Origin: Phycisphaerales bacterium
Lineage (GTDB): Bacteria; Planctomycetota; Phycisphaerae; Phycisphaerales; UBA1924
Assembly: GCA_016742075.1 (NCBI GenBank)
Contig: JACVCL010000004.1
Coordinates: forward strand, 1 to 64,000
Reading direction: 5' to 3'
Length of the DNA stretch: 64,000 bases
Shown here: positions 9,201 through 19,085 of the stretch, piece by piece
How the letters are laid out: each line of letters opens with the position of its first letter
How positions within the stretch are numbered: the stretch's first letter is position 1
Notes under the pieces: model-generated
The model's database searches: none
Seen by the model: the letters and a program-made list of their open reading frames with translations, nothing else
Told to the model about the DNA's origin: nothing
Program-made: the position numbers and the translations under genes

Positions 9201-10916
9201 ATGACCACGCTCGCGCCCTCTTCATCCGCCGCCAGAGTGATCCGTGCACCTCGCGGCCGTGATCGCACGTGCAAGTCGTGGCCGGCGGAGGCCGCGCTCC
9301 GGATGCTCATGAACAACCTCGACCCTGAAGTGGCCGAGCGTCCGGAGGACCTGATCGTCTACGGCGGACGGGGCCAAGCGGCCCGTTCGTGGGCCGCGTT
9401 CGACGCAATCGTCGCCGCGCTCCGCAGGCTCGAGCCCGACGAGACGCTGCTCGTGCAGTCGGGAAAGCCCGTCGGCGTGGTGCGGACCACCGAGGATGCG
9501 CCGCGCGTTCTGCTTGCCAACAGCAACCTGGTGCCCAAGTGGGCCACTCAGGAGCACTTCGACGAACTGGCCCGCAAGGGCCTGATGATGTTCGGGCAGA
9601 TGACCGCGGGCTCCTGGATCTACATCGGCACGCAGGGGATTCTCCAGGGCACGTACGAGACCTTCGCCGAGCTGGGTCACGCCCACTTCCCGCAGCTGAG
9701 TTCGGATCCGCTCGGCCCGCTGGCGGGCAGGCTGGTCGTTACCGGGGGTTGCGGGGGCATGGGCGGCGCTCAGCCGCTGGCCGTCACGCTCAACGGGGGC
9801 ACCTGCCTGATCGCCGACGTCGACCCGGCGAAGCTCGAACGCCGGGTGAAGGACGGCTACCTCGACGAGGTGCTCCCATCGGTGAACCAGGCGATCGACG
9901 CGGCCCTCGACTATGCCCGGTCGCGGCGGAACGTGTCGGTCGGCGTCGAGGCCAACGCGTGCCTGCTTCTCGAGCGCCTGGTGTCGCGGGGCGTGGTGCC
10001 CGATGTCGTCACCGACCAGACCTCGGCGCACGACCCCCTCGTGGGATACGTCCCGGCCGGGTTGACGCTGCACGAGGCCGATCTGCTCCGGAACGAAGCG
10101 CCGGACGACTACGTCCGCAAGTCGATGGCGACGATGGCCCGCCACGTCGCCGCGATGGTCGAGCTGCAGAACCGCGGCGCCGCCGTGTTCGACTACGGCA
10201 ACAACATCCGCCAGCGCGCCAAGGACGCCGGGTTCGCCGAGGCCTTCGCCTTCAAGGGGTTCGTCCCGGCCTACATCCGCCCGCAGTTCTGCCGCGGACG
10301 CGGACCCTTCCGGTGGGTCGCCCTCTCGGGTGATCCGCAGGACATCTTCACGACCGACGCGGCGCTGATGGACCTGTTCCCGAAAGACGCCCGCCTGCAC
10401 CGCTGGCTCAAGAGCTGCCGCAACCCCGACGGCACACCCCGGTTCCAGTTCCAAGGCCTGCCCGCGCGTATCTGCTGGCTCGGCTACGGCGAGCGCGACA
10501 AGGCCGGCTTGCTCCTCAACGATCTGGTGGCCCGCGGCGAGGTCTCGGCCCCGATCGTCATCGGCCGCGACCACCTCGACTGCGGCTCGGTCGCCAGCCC
10601 CAACCGCGAGACCGAGGCGATGCTCGACGGGTCCGACGCCGTCAGCGACTGGGCTCTGCTCAACGCGATGGTCAACATCGCAAGCGGGGCCAGTTGGGTC
10701 AGCTTCCACCACGGCGGCGGCGTCGGGATCGGGTACAGCCAGCACGCCGGGCAGGTGGTGGTCGCCGACGGCACACCGGAAGCCCGCGAGCGGATCGCCC
10801 GGGTCCTCACCAACGACCCGGCGATGGGCGTCTTTCGGCATGCCGACGCCGGCTATGCCGAGGCGATCAGCTGCGCCCGCGAGCACGAGGTCGACATCCC
10901 CATGCTCGACGACTGA
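9201..10916 (+). CDS. hutU: Urocanate hydratase HutU
   Basis: Second enzyme of histidine degradation: adds water to urocanate to give imidazolone propionate, using tightly bound NAD. At 571 residues the length is normal for urocanase. Recognisable stretches are [25 protein letters not shown], the NAD-binding [13 protein letters not shown], and the active-site segment [12 protein letters not shown] (Cys near residue 461) followed by [22 protein letters not shown] lies seven bases before the ATG. Histidine ammonia-lyase is in the window but about 11 kb away on the other strand; hutI and hutG are not here. Confidence 0.97.
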   Translation: MTTLAPSSSAARVIRAPRGRDRTCKSWPAEAALRMLMNNLDPEVAERPEDLIVYGGRGQAARSWAAFDAIVAALRRLEPDETLLVQSGKPVGVVRTTEDAPRVLLANSNLVPKWATQEHFDELARKGLMMFGQMTAGSWIYIGTQGILQGTYETFAELGHAHFPQLSSDPLGPLAGRLVVTGGCGGMGGAQPLAVTLNGGTCLIADVDPAKLERRVKDGYLDEVLPSVNQAIDAALDYARSRRNVSVGVEANACLLLERLVSRGVVPDVVTDQTSAHDPLVGYVPAGLTLHEADLLRNEAPDDYVRKSMATMARHVAAMVELQNRGAAVFDYGNNIRQRAKDAGFAEAFAFKGFVPAYIRPQFCRGRGPFRWVALSGDPQDIFTTDAALMDLFPKDARLHRWLKSCRNPDGTPRFQFQGLPARICWLGYGERDKAGLLLNDLVARGEVSAPIVIGRDHLDCGSVASPNRETEAMLDGSDAVSDWALLNAMVNIASGASWVSFHHGGGVGIGYSQHAGQVVVADGTPEARERIARVLTNDPAMGVFRHADAGYAEAISCAREHEVDIPMLDD

Positions 10917-11034
10917 GCGACCCGGGCAGGGCGCCCTTGGGTCGAGCCCGGACGGCCGGCGCCCGGATCAGGCAGGCCCGCGGTGCCGGCTCGCCGACGG
11001 GGATTGCCCTCAGTCCGGCACCCGTTCGGGCCGA

Positions 11035-11040
11035 TAAGAT
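11035..11040 (+). promoter_or_regulatory. -10 box (TAAGAT) of a likely leaderless promoter, mrdA
   Basis: TAAGAT ends six bases before the mrdA ATG. There is no Shine-Dalgarno in the gap, as at thiS, ridA and queG. Confidence 0.45.
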
Positions 11041-11046
11041 CGGTCG

Positions 11047-13335
11047 ATGGCGAGGAAAGAGCCCTTTATCCGCAGCATGTTCATCCGGCGGCTGTGGCTC
11101 CTCTTCGGGCTGCTCTGCGTGGGCTTCCTCGCCCTCGGTCTCCGCGCCTTCTACGTGGCCGCGGCCCACGGCGGCGAGTTCCGCCAGATCGCCGAGAGCC
11201 GCCTGGTCCGCGAGCGATGGACCCCGACCGTCCGCGGCCGCATTCTCGATCGCAAGGGGCGCGTGCTCGCGGCCGATCAGCCGGGCTTCGATGTGCTGGT
11301 CGACTACCGGATGATCACCGGTGAGTGGGCCTACTCCCAGGCTGCCGCGCAGGCCCGCAAGGAGAACCGCGATCGGTGGGGGAAGCTCGGTCGGGATGCG
11401 CGGGAAGAGCTCATCGCGGCCGTCCTGCCCGACTGGGAGCAGCGGGCTCAGTCGATGTGGGAACTCATGGCCTCGGCGCTGGGCGTGCCGCGGGCGATGA
11501 TCGAGCAGCGCAAGAGCGAGATCAAAGCCGCCGTCCAGCAGACGGCGGCCACCGTCTACGAGCAGATGCTCATCCGGCGGCGGGAAGAGCTCAACCGTGA
11601 CCGCGAGGCCGAGGCCGAGGTCTCGCTCGGCGACGTGGCCCAGCCCCTGAGCGTGCAGCGCGAGCCGCACGCCATCGCGCGCGGCGTCGGAGAGGACGTC
11701 GCGTTCCGCGTGAGGAGACTGGCCGAGGCGTTCCCGGGCATCGAGCTCGAGGCGGCCGGCGCCCGCATCTACCCGCTCGAGAGCGTGACCGTCGAGGTCG
11801 ACCGCCGCCACTTTCCCAAACCCGAACGCGAGGGGCGTCCCGACACACAGACGGTGGTCGCACGCGGCGTCGGCACGCACGTCCTGGGCTGGATCCGGCC
11901 GGTCCAGGCGGAGGATCTGGCCGCCCGCGGCCAGGCCCGGCTGAACGTGCCCACCCTCGATGCCTCCACCGGCCGCCGGGATCCCCGCCATCTGCGCGAG
12001 GGCGATCTCGTCGGCGCCGCGGGCCTCGAGGCCGCGCTCGAGACGCGCCTTCGCGGCGCCCGCGGGGCGCTCGTCGAGCATCTGGACACCGGCCGACGCG
12101 AGACGATCGAGCCCGTGCCCGGGGCTGATGTTCCCCTCACGATCGACGCGATGCTGCAGGCCCGAATCCAGGCGGTCATGGACCCGGGCGTCGGCCTCGC
12201 CCGCGTCCAGCCCTGGCACTCGGGCCTGCAGCGCAGCCCGCTGCCCGACGGTACCCCGCTCAACGGCGCCGCGGTGGTCCTCGATATCCCGACCGGCGAG
12301 ATCCTCGCGATGGTGACCACGCCCACGTTCACCCGCGAGGAACTCCGGCGCGATCCGGACCGGATCTGGAAAGACGCCGTGAATGCGCCGTGGGTCAACC
12401 GCGCCATCGGGAAGCCCTATCCCCCGGGCTCGATCGTCAAGCCGCTGGTCCTGTGCGCAGCGGTGACGGCCGGGCTCCACCGACTCGATCAGGGCATCGT
12501 CTGCACCGGGCATCTGCTCCCCGATAAGCCGGGGCAGTTCCGATGCTGGATCTACAAGCAGACCAACGGCGCCAGCACCCACAACGACCAGTTCGGACAC
12601 CCCCTCACCCCCGCCGAGGCCATGGGGGTGTCGTGCAACATCTACTTCTTCACCCTCGGCAACCGGCTCGGCCCCGGCCGCATCACCGACTGGTACACCC
12701 GTTTCGGAGTCGGCCGGGGCTTCGAACTCGGGGCGGGACTCGAGTACCCGGGCCACGCCGGCGCCGGCCCCTCGGCCGGCACGGGCCGCGCGCCTCGGCT
12801 GTTCGGCGGAGAGGGCATCCTGATGGGCATCGGTCAGGGGCCGATCGACTGGACCCCGCTGCACGCGGCCGACGCGTACGCCACCATCGCCCGGGGCGGC
12901 CAGCGCATCGTGCCGAGGATCGTCCGCGACAGGCTTCCGAAGGTCGAAGAACTCCACCTCGACCCCGCGGCTGTCGACGCGGCGATGGCCGGGCTGGCGA
13001 CCGCCGTCAACGAGTCGTGGGGAACCGGCCACGGCCTCAAGTACGCCGACGGCGAGCGTGAAGCCTTCTTCAATGTCCCCGGGGTCACGGTCTGGGGCAA
13101 GACGGGCACCGCCGCGGCGGGAGAACGCCTTGTCGATATCGACGGCCCCGAAGGCACGCAGGTCGAAAAGATCGCCGTCGATCACTCGTGGTTCGTCGTC
13201 ATGGCCGGCCCGGAAGGCGGCTGGCCACGCTACGCCGTGGCGGTGGTGATGGAGAACGGCGGCTCCGGCGGCCGCGTCTCGGGACCTATCGCCGACCAGA
13301 TCCTCCACGCCCTCCGCGCGGAGGGATACCTATGA
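11047..13335 (+). CDS. mrdA: Penicillin-binding protein 2 (elongasome transpeptidase)
   Basis: Class B PBP that cross-links peptidoglycan during lateral growth with RodA. It has an N-terminal cytoplasmic stub, one membrane helix (about residues 13-36), a long PBP-dimer domain, and a transpeptidase domain with all three motifs: SIVK (Ser462, Lys465), SCN (529-531) and KTGT (685-688). At 762 residues it is longer than usual (about 600-650); much of the excess is a charged helical insertion at about 95-215. The stop overlaps the rodA ATG, the standard pairing. Its presence supports a peptidoglycan wall in this planctomycete. Confidence 0.93.
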   Translation: MARKEPFIRSMFIRRLWLLFGLLCVGFLALGLRAFYVAAAHGGEFRQIAESRLVRERWTPTVRGRILDRKGRVLAADQPGFDVLVDYRMITGEWAYSQAAAQARKENRDRWGKLGRDAREELIAAVLPDWEQRAQSMWELMASALGVPRAMIEQRKSEIKAAVQQTAATVYEQMLIRRREELNRDREAEAEVSLGDVAQPLSVQREPHAIARGVGEDVAFRVRRLAEAFPGIELEAAGARIYPLESVTVEVDRRHFPKPEREGRPDTQTVVARGVGTHVLGWIRPVQAEDLAARGQARLNVPTLDASTGRRDPRHLREGDLVGAAGLEAALETRLRGARGALVEHLDTGRRETIEPVPGADVPLTIDAMLQARIQAVMDPGVGLARVQPWHSGLQRSPLPDGTPLNGAAVVLDIPTGEILAMVTTPTFTREELRRDPDRIWKDAVNAPWVNRAIGKPYPPGSIVKPLVLCAAVTAGLHRLDQGIVCTGHLLPDKPGQFRCWIYKQTNGASTHNDQFGHPLTPAEAMGVSCNIYFFTLGNRLGPGRITDWYTRFGVGRGFELGAGLEYPGHAGAGPSAGTGRAPRLFGGEGILMGIGQGPIDWTPLHAADAYATIARGGQRIVPRIVRDRLPKVEELHLDPAAVDAAMAGLATAVNESWGTGHGLKYADGEREAFFNVPGVTVWGKTGTAAAGERLVDIDGPEGTQVEKIAVDHSWFVVMAGPEGGWPRYAVAVVMENGGSGGRVSGPIADQILHALRAEGYL

Positions 13336-14588
13336 CCGCGGTCTCCTCCCGCCGGCTCTACGAGGGCGCCCGCGCCGTGGCGCAGCCCCGCCTGCTGCTG
13401 CTGAACCCGGGTTGGCTGGCGGTGCTTTCGTCGCTGGGTCTGGCGGCGCTGGGCGTGTACGGCATTCACATCACCGAGGGCCTGACGGCCGACGCCGGGG
13501 GTCTCTCCGACTTCGCCTCCAAACAGCTCGCCTACCTCGCGGCCGGCCTCGTCGCGGCGACCGTTGCCACGGTGTGGCACTTCCGGTGGTGGTGCTTCTA
13601 CCGCTGGGCGCTCGCCGCCGCCACCCTCGCCATGCTCGTCTTCCTTCTCCTGCCCGGTGTGCCCGAGTCCATCGTCCGCCCCCGCAACGGGGCCCGGGCG
13701 TGGATCGACCTCGGACCGATCAACTTCCAGCCCGGGGAGCTTGCGAAGTTCGTGTTCGTGCTTCTTGCCGCGGGGTATCTCCGCTTCCGGGAGAACCACC
13801 GCCGCCTCATCGGGCTCATTCCGCCGGCGCTCATCGCCTTCGTCCCGATCGGGCTCATCGTCGTCCAGCCCGACCTGGGTATGGCGTTGCTGTTCCTGCC
13901 GACTCTCGTCTTCATGCTCATCGCGGCCGGTGCGCGGCTGTCACACCTCATCGCGACGGCCGCGATGGGCGTCGCTTTTGCCGCGGCCATCGTGCTGATC
14001 TCGTTCGCGGCGGCCCAGAACGACCAGTACCCCCTGCTGCGTAAGTATCAGCTCGCCCGCATCCAGGCTGTGGTGGACCAGATCAAGGGTGATACCCGCC
14101 ACGTGCAGGACCGGGGCTTCCAAGGGCGACAGGCGCTGACCCTGGTGGGCGCAGGCGGGATCGTCGGCCAGCGCGAATCGGTGAGCCGCGCCCAGCTGAA
14201 GTTCAACGAGCTGCCAGAGCGCCGGAACGACATGATCTTCGCCGTGCTGGCCAACCGCTTCGGCTTCTTCGGCGTGGCGGCTCTTCTGGGGCTGTACCTG
14301 CTCTGGGTGGCGGGCGCGATGCTCGTCTCCGCCGCGAGCAAGGATCCGTTCGGGCGGCTCGTCTGCGTGGGGTTCGCCGCGATCATCGCCGTGCAGATGG
14401 GCATCAACATCGGGATGACCCTCGGCATCCTTCCCATCACGGGCCTCACGCTCCCGTTCGTCAGCTACGGCGGCTCGAGCATGATCGTGGGGATGCTGAT
14501 GACCGGGCTGGTGCTGAACATCGGCCTGCGCCGGCCGGACTACCTCTGGCGCTTGAGTTTCGAGTTCGACGAGCCGCCGGAAGATTGA
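13332..14588 (+). CDS. rodA: Rod shape-determining protein RodA (SEDS glycosyltransferase)
   Basis: A 418-residue polytopic SEDS protein, the lipid II polymerase partner of PBP2. Visible family marks: NGARAWIDLGPINFQPGELAKF, the VQPDLGMALLFLP segment carrying the SEDS aspartate, the FNELPERRNDMIFAVLANRFGF stretch and the final GLTLPFVSYGGSSM. The start is set at the ATG that overlaps the mrdA stop (ATGA); the ORF-track start at 13188 lies inside mrdA. The two genes should be translated in a coupled way. Confidence 0.95.
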   Translation: MTAVSSRRLYEGARAVAQPRLLLLNPGWLAVLSSLGLAALGVYGIHITEGLTADAGGLSDFASKQLAYLAAGLVAATVATVWHFRWWCFYRWALAAATLAMLVFLLLPGVPESIVRPRNGARAWIDLGPINFQPGELAKFVFVLLAAGYLRFRENHRRLIGLIPPALIAFVPIGLIVVQPDLGMALLFLPTLVFMLIAAGARLSHLIATAAMGVAFAAAIVLISFAAAQNDQYPLLRKYQLARIQAVVDQIKGDTRHVQDRGFQGRQALTLVGAGGIVGQRESVSRAQLKFNELPERRNDMIFAVLANRFGFFGVAALLGLYLLWVAGAMLVSAASKDPFGRLVCVGFAAIIAVQMGINIGMTLGILPITGLTLPFVSYGGSSMIVGMLMTGLVLNIGLRRPDYLWRLSFEFDEPPED

Positions 14589-14622
14589 CCCCCGGACGAT
14601 GGGGCCGAGGGACTGCCGTCCC

Positions 14623-14628
14623 TACCAT
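14623..14628 (+). promoter_or_regulatory. -10 box (TACCAT) just before rsmG
   Basis: TACCAT ends five bases before the rsmG ATG, with no Shine-Dalgarno between them; another candidate leaderless start, though read-through from rodA (45 bases upstream) is also possible. Confidence 0.35.
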
Positions 14629-14633
14629 CCGGC

Positions 14634-15437
14634 ATGCCCGAGCCCGCCAAGACCTGGTCCCGAGAGGTCAGTTTCAACGAGAACGTGGCCGCGCTACCGC
14701 CGCCGTCCTCGTTCGTGGCCGACGCGGCGTCGCTCGGCCTCGAGTTTGACCCGGGTGACGTGGACCGGCTGGGCCGCTATCTGGCGCTGCTCCTGGAAGC
14801 GAACCGCGCCTTCAACCTCACGGCCGTCGACGACCCCGGCCAGGCGTGGGCGCGACACATCCTCGACTCACTCTCGCTGCTCCCGACCCTGGCCGAGTTG
14901 CCCGATGGCGCGCACGTCATCGACGTCGGGTCGGGCGGGGGCCTCCCGGGCGTGCCGCTGGCCATCTGCCTCCCCCGGCTTCGGTTCACACTGCTGGAGG
15001 CCACCGGCAAGAAGGCGGAGTTTCTCCGACGCGTCGCCGCCGCGCTCAGGCTCTCGAACGTCACGGTCGAGCACGCCCGTGCGGAGGATGCGGGTTCCCA
15101 CGGGCGACCGATGCGCGAGGCCTTTCAGGCCGTGGTGGCGCGGGCCGTCGGGCCGCTGGCGACACTCGTCGAGATCACCTCGCCCTTCTGCCGCGTGGGC
15201 GGGCGGCTGCTGCTCATCAAGGGCCAGAAGGCCGACGACGAGCTGTCCGCGGCCGAAAGGGCGCTCGAGCTGCTGAATCTCGAGCACGCTGGGACCATCG
15301 ACACGCCGAGCGGACGGATCGTCGCGATCGACAAGACCGACCGAACACCCCGGAAGTACCCACGCGCAGCCGGCGAGCCCAAGCGCCGGCCCCTCGGCGG
15401 CGGCCCCGACGGCGGCCGGGCGGGCTTGACCCCGTGA
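14634..15437 (+). CDS. rsmG: 16S rRNA (guanine-527-N7)-methyltransferase RsmG
   Basis: SAM-dependent methyltransferase that modifies G527 of 16S rRNA. It has the typical NLTAVDDPGQAWARHILDSL lead-in, the SAM-binding loop VIDVGSGGGLPGVPLA (about residues 96-111) and the later VVARAVGPLATLVE and LLLIKGQKADDEL segments. The C-terminus carries a proline/arginine/glycine-rich tail beyond the usual end. It overlaps the following helicase gene by GTGA. The more common mnmE/mnmG/rsmG neighbourhood is absent here. Confidence 0.93.
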   Translation: MPEPAKTWSREVSFNENVAALPPPSSFVADAASLGLEFDPGDVDRLGRYLALLLEANRAFNLTAVDDPGQAWARHILDSLSLLPTLAELPDGAHVIDVGSGGGLPGVPLAICLPRLRFTLLEATGKKAEFLRRVAAALRLSNVTVEHARAEDAGSHGRPMREAFQAVVARAVGPLATLVEITSPFCRVGGRLLLIKGQKADDELSAAERALELLNLEHAGTIDTPSGRIVAIDKTDRTPRKYPRAAGEPKRRPLGGGPDGGRAGLTP

Positions 15438-17494
15438 GCTGGTCGGTCGCCGAACTCCTTGCCGATCAGGGCGGCGTGGCCCGGCAGCTTGGGACCAACT
15501 TCGAGGCCCGGCCCGAGCAGGTGGAGATGGCGCTCCGTGTCGAGCGCACGCTGGCGGAGCGCAGCAAGCTGCTCGTCGAGGCCGGAACGGGGGTCGGCAA
15601 GAGCTTCGCGTACCTGCTCCCCGCCATCGCCCGCATCGCCGAGCATGGCGAGAGGGTCGTGGTCGCCACGAACACCATCGCCCTGCAGGAGCAGCTCATC
15701 GCCAAGGACATCCCGCTGATGGAGCGGGTCTTCCCCGGCGAGGACGGCCGGCCGGTGTTCCGCGCCGAACTCGTGAAGGGACGCGGCAACTACCTCTCCC
15801 TCCGCCGGCTCGAGATGGCCAGCCGCCGGCAGGACCGGCTCTTCGCCGAGGAGGCCTACCGCCGCTCGCTGCACGTCATCGAGGACTGGGCCTACGACAC
15901 CGCCGACGGCAGCCTCTCGACCCTGCCGCCGATCGAACGGCCGGCGGTGTGGGACGCGGTGCAGTCGGACTCGGGCAACTGCATGGGCCGCAAGTGCCCG
16001 CGCTACGACAAGTGCTTCTACCAGTCCGCACGCCGACGCATGGAGCGGGCCGACCTGCTGATCTGCAACCACGCGCTCTTCTTCTCCGATCTGGCCATGC
16101 GATCCCGCGGTGTCGGGTTCCTCCCCCGCTACGACCACGTGATCCTCGACGAAGCGCACCACGTCGAGGACGCCGCGAGCGACCACTTCGGGCTCTCCCT
16201 CAGCGAGGGACGTGTCCGGCACCTGCTCCACACCCTGTACCAGCCGCGCCGCCACAAGGGCTACCTCGACACGCTGAAGGTGGGCGACGACGCCGCCGCC
16301 ACGGTCGAGCGTGCGGTGGGCCTGGTGCTCGACGCCGAGGCCGCGGCCGACGAGTTCTTCGACGCGGTCATCTCGCTCACCTCCGGCCGCGCCGGATCTG
16401 CCCGGATCGGCGCCCACACCGACGCGGTGCCCCGCAACGGGCTCACCCCGGCCTTCAAGGCCCTCTCGGTGTCCCTGCGGACCCTCAAGGAACTCGCGCT
16501 CGTTGAAGAGGACCGCTTCGAGCTCAACAGCTACGCCGAGCGCGCGGCCTCGATCGCCGAGGAAACGGAGATGCTCGTCGAGCAGCAGCTCGACGGCTGC
16601 GTCTACTGGGCCGAGACACGCCTCACCGAGGGCGGAAAGGCCCGCGGCACCCTCGCGTGCAGCCCGATCGACGTCGCCCCGGTCCTCCGCGCCAACCTCT
16701 TCGATGCCGAGAAGCCGATCTCGGTGGTGCTCACCTCCGCCACGCTCGCTACCGGCGGCCGCGCCGCCCGCGAGGCCGGCCGCGGCTTCGAGCACGTCCG
16801 CGACCGTCTGGGCTGTCTGACGGCCGAGGCGGTCTCGCTCGGAAGCCCCTTCGACCACGCCCGGCAGGTGGAGCTCCACGTCGACACCGCCATGTCCGAC
16901 CCGCGGCACCCCCGCTACACCGCCGACCTCGCCGACCGCATCCTCCGGCACATCAGGGCCACCGACGGCGGCGCCTTCGTGCTCTTCACCAGCTTCGCCA
17001 CGATGTACGACGCGGCCGACCGCCTCCGGCCCGCTCTTGAAGATCTGGGAATGCCCGTCTTCGTTCAGGGCCGCGACGGCAGCCGGATGAAAATCCTTGA
17101 CGGCTTCCGCGAGGGCGACCGCAGCGTGCTCTTCGGCACATCCAGCTTCTGGCAGGGCGTCGACGTCCGCGGACGGGGTCTCCGCAACGTCATCATCACC
17201 CGCCTGCCCTTCGAGCCACCCGACCGCCCCCTCACCCAGGCGCGCTTGGAAGCCATCGAGGCCCGCGGCGGAAACGGCTTCATGGACGACTCGCTCCCTA
17301 GGGCCATCCTCCGCTTCAAGCAGGGCTTCGGACGCCTCATCCGCTCACGATCCGACCGCGGCCGGGTGGTGGTGCTCGACCCACGCATCGTCACGGCCCG
17401 CTACGGCCGGCTGTTCCTCGATGCGCTCCCCGAGGGCGTGCCGGTCATCGACGCTCGCGCCACCGCCCCGCACGCCGACGAGCCGGCGCCGTAA
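15434..17494 (+). CDS. dinG: DinG/XPD-type ATP-dependent helicase
   Basis: Superfamily 2 helicase of the DinG/YoaA/XPD group, acting on DNA during repair or replication stress. Motif I is EAGTGVGKS (about residues 50-58), motif II is DEAHH (about 238-242), and the final helicase part has FGTSSFWQGVDVRG and QGFGRLIRS. Cysteines at 183, 188 and 194 (C-x4-C-x5-C) match three cluster ligands of E. coli DinG, while the position expected for the first, after KGRGNYL, is Ser122. Start GTG 15434 overlaps the rsmG stop; the ORF-track start at 14846 is inside rsmG. Confidence 0.88.
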   Translation: MSWSVAELLADQGGVARQLGTNFEARPEQVEMALRVERTLAERSKLLVEAGTGVGKSFAYLLPAIARIAEHGERVVVATNTIALQEQLIAKDIPLMERVFPGEDGRPVFRAELVKGRGNYLSLRRLEMASRRQDRLFAEEAYRRSLHVIEDWAYDTADGSLSTLPPIERPAVWDAVQSDSGNCMGRKCPRYDKCFYQSARRRMERADLLICNHALFFSDLAMRSRGVGFLPRYDHVILDEAHHVEDAASDHFGLSLSEGRVRHLLHTLYQPRRHKGYLDTLKVGDDAAATVERAVGLVLDAEAAADEFFDAVISLTSGRAGSARIGAHTDAVPRNGLTPAFKALSVSLRTLKELALVEEDRFELNSYAERAASIAEETEMLVEQQLDGCVYWAETRLTEGGKARGTLACSPIDVAPVLRANLFDAEKPISVVLTSATLATGGRAAREAGRGFEHVRDRLGCLTAEAVSLGSPFDHARQVELHVDTAMSDPRHPRYTADLADRILRHIRATDGGAFVLFTSFATMYDAADRLRPALEDLGMPVFVQGRDGSRMKILDGFREGDRSVLFGTSSFWQGVDVRGRGLRNVIITRLPFEPPDRPLTQARLEAIEARGGNGFMDDSLPRAILRFKQGFGRLIRSRSDRGRVVVLDPRIVTARYGRLFLDALPEGVPVIDARATAPHADEPAP

Positions 17495-17544
17495 TCCCTC
17501 CACAGCGCCGCCGTCCGGACGTCGCCGGATTGTTCGGGATCGGT

Positions 17545-17550
17545 TATGCT
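17545..17550 (+). promoter_or_regulatory. Candidate -10 box (TATGCT) for the phosphohexomutase gene
   Basis: TATGCT, the same hexamer that precedes the tRNA at 53.5 kb and lies in the palindrome at 48.8 kb. It would give a leader of about 35 bases containing a GGAGAG ribosome-binding site. Confidence 0.4.
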
Positions 17551-17592
17551 CCGCCCTCACGGATCGTGGAGTCGCCCCCCGGAGAGCCCCGA

Positions 17593-19005
17593 ATGCTCGG
17601 AAAAGTCTTCAAAGCCTATGACATCCGCGCCACCTATCCCGACCCCCTCAACGAGGCGATGGCGTGGCAGATCGGCTACGGCTGCGGCAAATTCCTGCTG
17701 GCTGACGCGGTAGCCGCCGGCGACACCACGCCGATGATGAAGCACATCGTCGTCGGCCACGACATGCGCAAGCACAGCCCGAGCCTCCGCGACGCCCTCT
17801 GCCGCGGCATCATGGACGCCGGTGCCAACGTCATCGACGTGGGCAAGGTCGACACCCCCTTCGTCTACTTCGCGATCAACCACCTCGACTGCGCCGGCGG
17901 TGTTCAGGTGACGGCCAGCCACAACCCCCCGCAGTACAACGGCTTCAAAGTCTCCAAGCGCAAGGCCAAGCCCGTCGGCGAGGCCACCGGCCTGGCCGAG
18001 ATCCGCAAGATCGCCGCGATGGTCGAGAGCACCGAGAAGAACAAGGGCTCCGGAAAGCTCGAGAAGCGCGACCTGTGGGACGCCTACCGCGAGCACGTCC
18101 TGTCGTTCCTCGACATGAAGGGCAAGAAGCTCAAGGTCGTCATCGATGCCAGCAACGGTATGGCCGGCACGATGGTGCCCAAGGTCTTCGGCGCCAAGGG
18201 CTCGGGCGTGAAGGGCTTGGAGGTCTCCGAGCTCTACTTCGAGAACAGCAAGGGCGAGTTCGTCCACGAGCCCAACCCTCTCGTCGCCGCGAACCTGCGC
18301 GATCTTCAGGCCCGCGTCGTCGCCGAGAAGGCCGACTTCGGGATCTGCTTCGACGGCGACGCCGACCGCCTGATGGTCGTCGATGAGAAGGGCGGAATCG
18401 TCGGCTGCGACCACCTCTCGGCCTTCCTCGCCAGGTGGTTCCTCAAAACGAACCCCGGCTCGGCCATCGTCTACGACCTCCGCTCCAGCAAGGCTCTCGA
18501 GGAAGATATCGTCGCCGCCGGCGGCAAGCCCGTCCGGTCGCGCGTCGGGCACGTGTTCATGAAGGCCGCCCTCGGCGAGCACAAGGCCTGCTTCGGCGGC
18601 GAGCTCTCAGGCCACTTCTACTTCCGCGACAACTTCAACGCCGATTCCGGCGCCGTCGCCATGAGCGTCGTCCTCACCGCCGTCGCCGAGTCCGGCAAGC
18701 CCATGAGCCAAATCATCAGGCCCATCGCCCGCTACAAGCAGTCCGGAGAGATCAACTTCGAGGTCGAGGATAAGGACGGCGCCCTCCGCGAGCTCAAAGA
18801 CGAGTTCGCTGGCCGCGGTAAGATCGACGAGCTCGACGGTGTGACCGTCGACTGCTTCGCCACCGAGGGCTGGTGGGCCAACGTCCGCAAGAGCAACACC
18901 GAGCCCCTTCTCCGCCTCAACCTCGAAGCACGCGACCAGGCCATCCTCGACCGAATGCTCCAGACCATCTCGCCGATGCTCGGCGAAGAAGTCACCCACC
19001 ACTGA
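17593..19005 (+). CDS. Phosphomannomutase/phosphoglucomutase
   Basis: Alpha-D-phosphohexomutase (ManB/AlgC type) converting 6-phospho to 1-phospho hexoses for polysaccharide or nucleotide-sugar synthesis. All four active-site parts are present: the phosphoserine loop TASHNPPQYNG (Ser109), the Mg loop DGDADR (254-259), the sugar loop GELSGHFYF, and the phosphate loop NTEPLLRLNLEA near the C-terminus. At 470 residues it is the standard length. The start at MLGKVFKAYDIR is chosen because the family begins there and GGAGAG precedes it. An epimerase gene follows 80 bases downstream. Confidence 0.93.
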   Translation: MLGKVFKAYDIRATYPDPLNEAMAWQIGYGCGKFLLADAVAAGDTTPMMKHIVVGHDMRKHSPSLRDALCRGIMDAGANVIDVGKVDTPFVYFAINHLDCAGGVQVTASHNPPQYNGFKVSKRKAKPVGEATGLAEIRKIAAMVESTEKNKGSGKLEKRDLWDAYREHVLSFLDMKGKKLKVVIDASNGMAGTMVPKVFGAKGSGVKGLEVSELYFENSKGEFVHEPNPLVAANLRDLQARVVAEKADFGICFDGDADRLMVVDEKGGIVGCDHLSAFLARWFLKTNPGSAIVYDLRSSKALEEDIVAAGGKPVRSRVGHVFMKAALGEHKACFGGELSGHFYFRDNFNADSGAVAMSVVLTAVAESGKPMSQIIRPIARYKQSGEINFEVEDKDGALRELKDEFAGRGKIDELDGVTVDCFATEGWWANVRKSNTEPLLRLNLEARDQAILDRMLQTISPMLGEEVTHH

Positions 19006-19085
19006 TCCCCGCCCCGCCCCGGGCGCCGCGGCGGTGCGCGCTCCGTTCATTCCGACGGCCCCCGGGGACATCGCACCGAAGATCC

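Noticed and set aside
10867-13308. 813-residue minus-strand ORF opposite mrdA
   Set aside because: Antisense of a PBP2 gene with all three transpeptidase motifs; no domain recognised.
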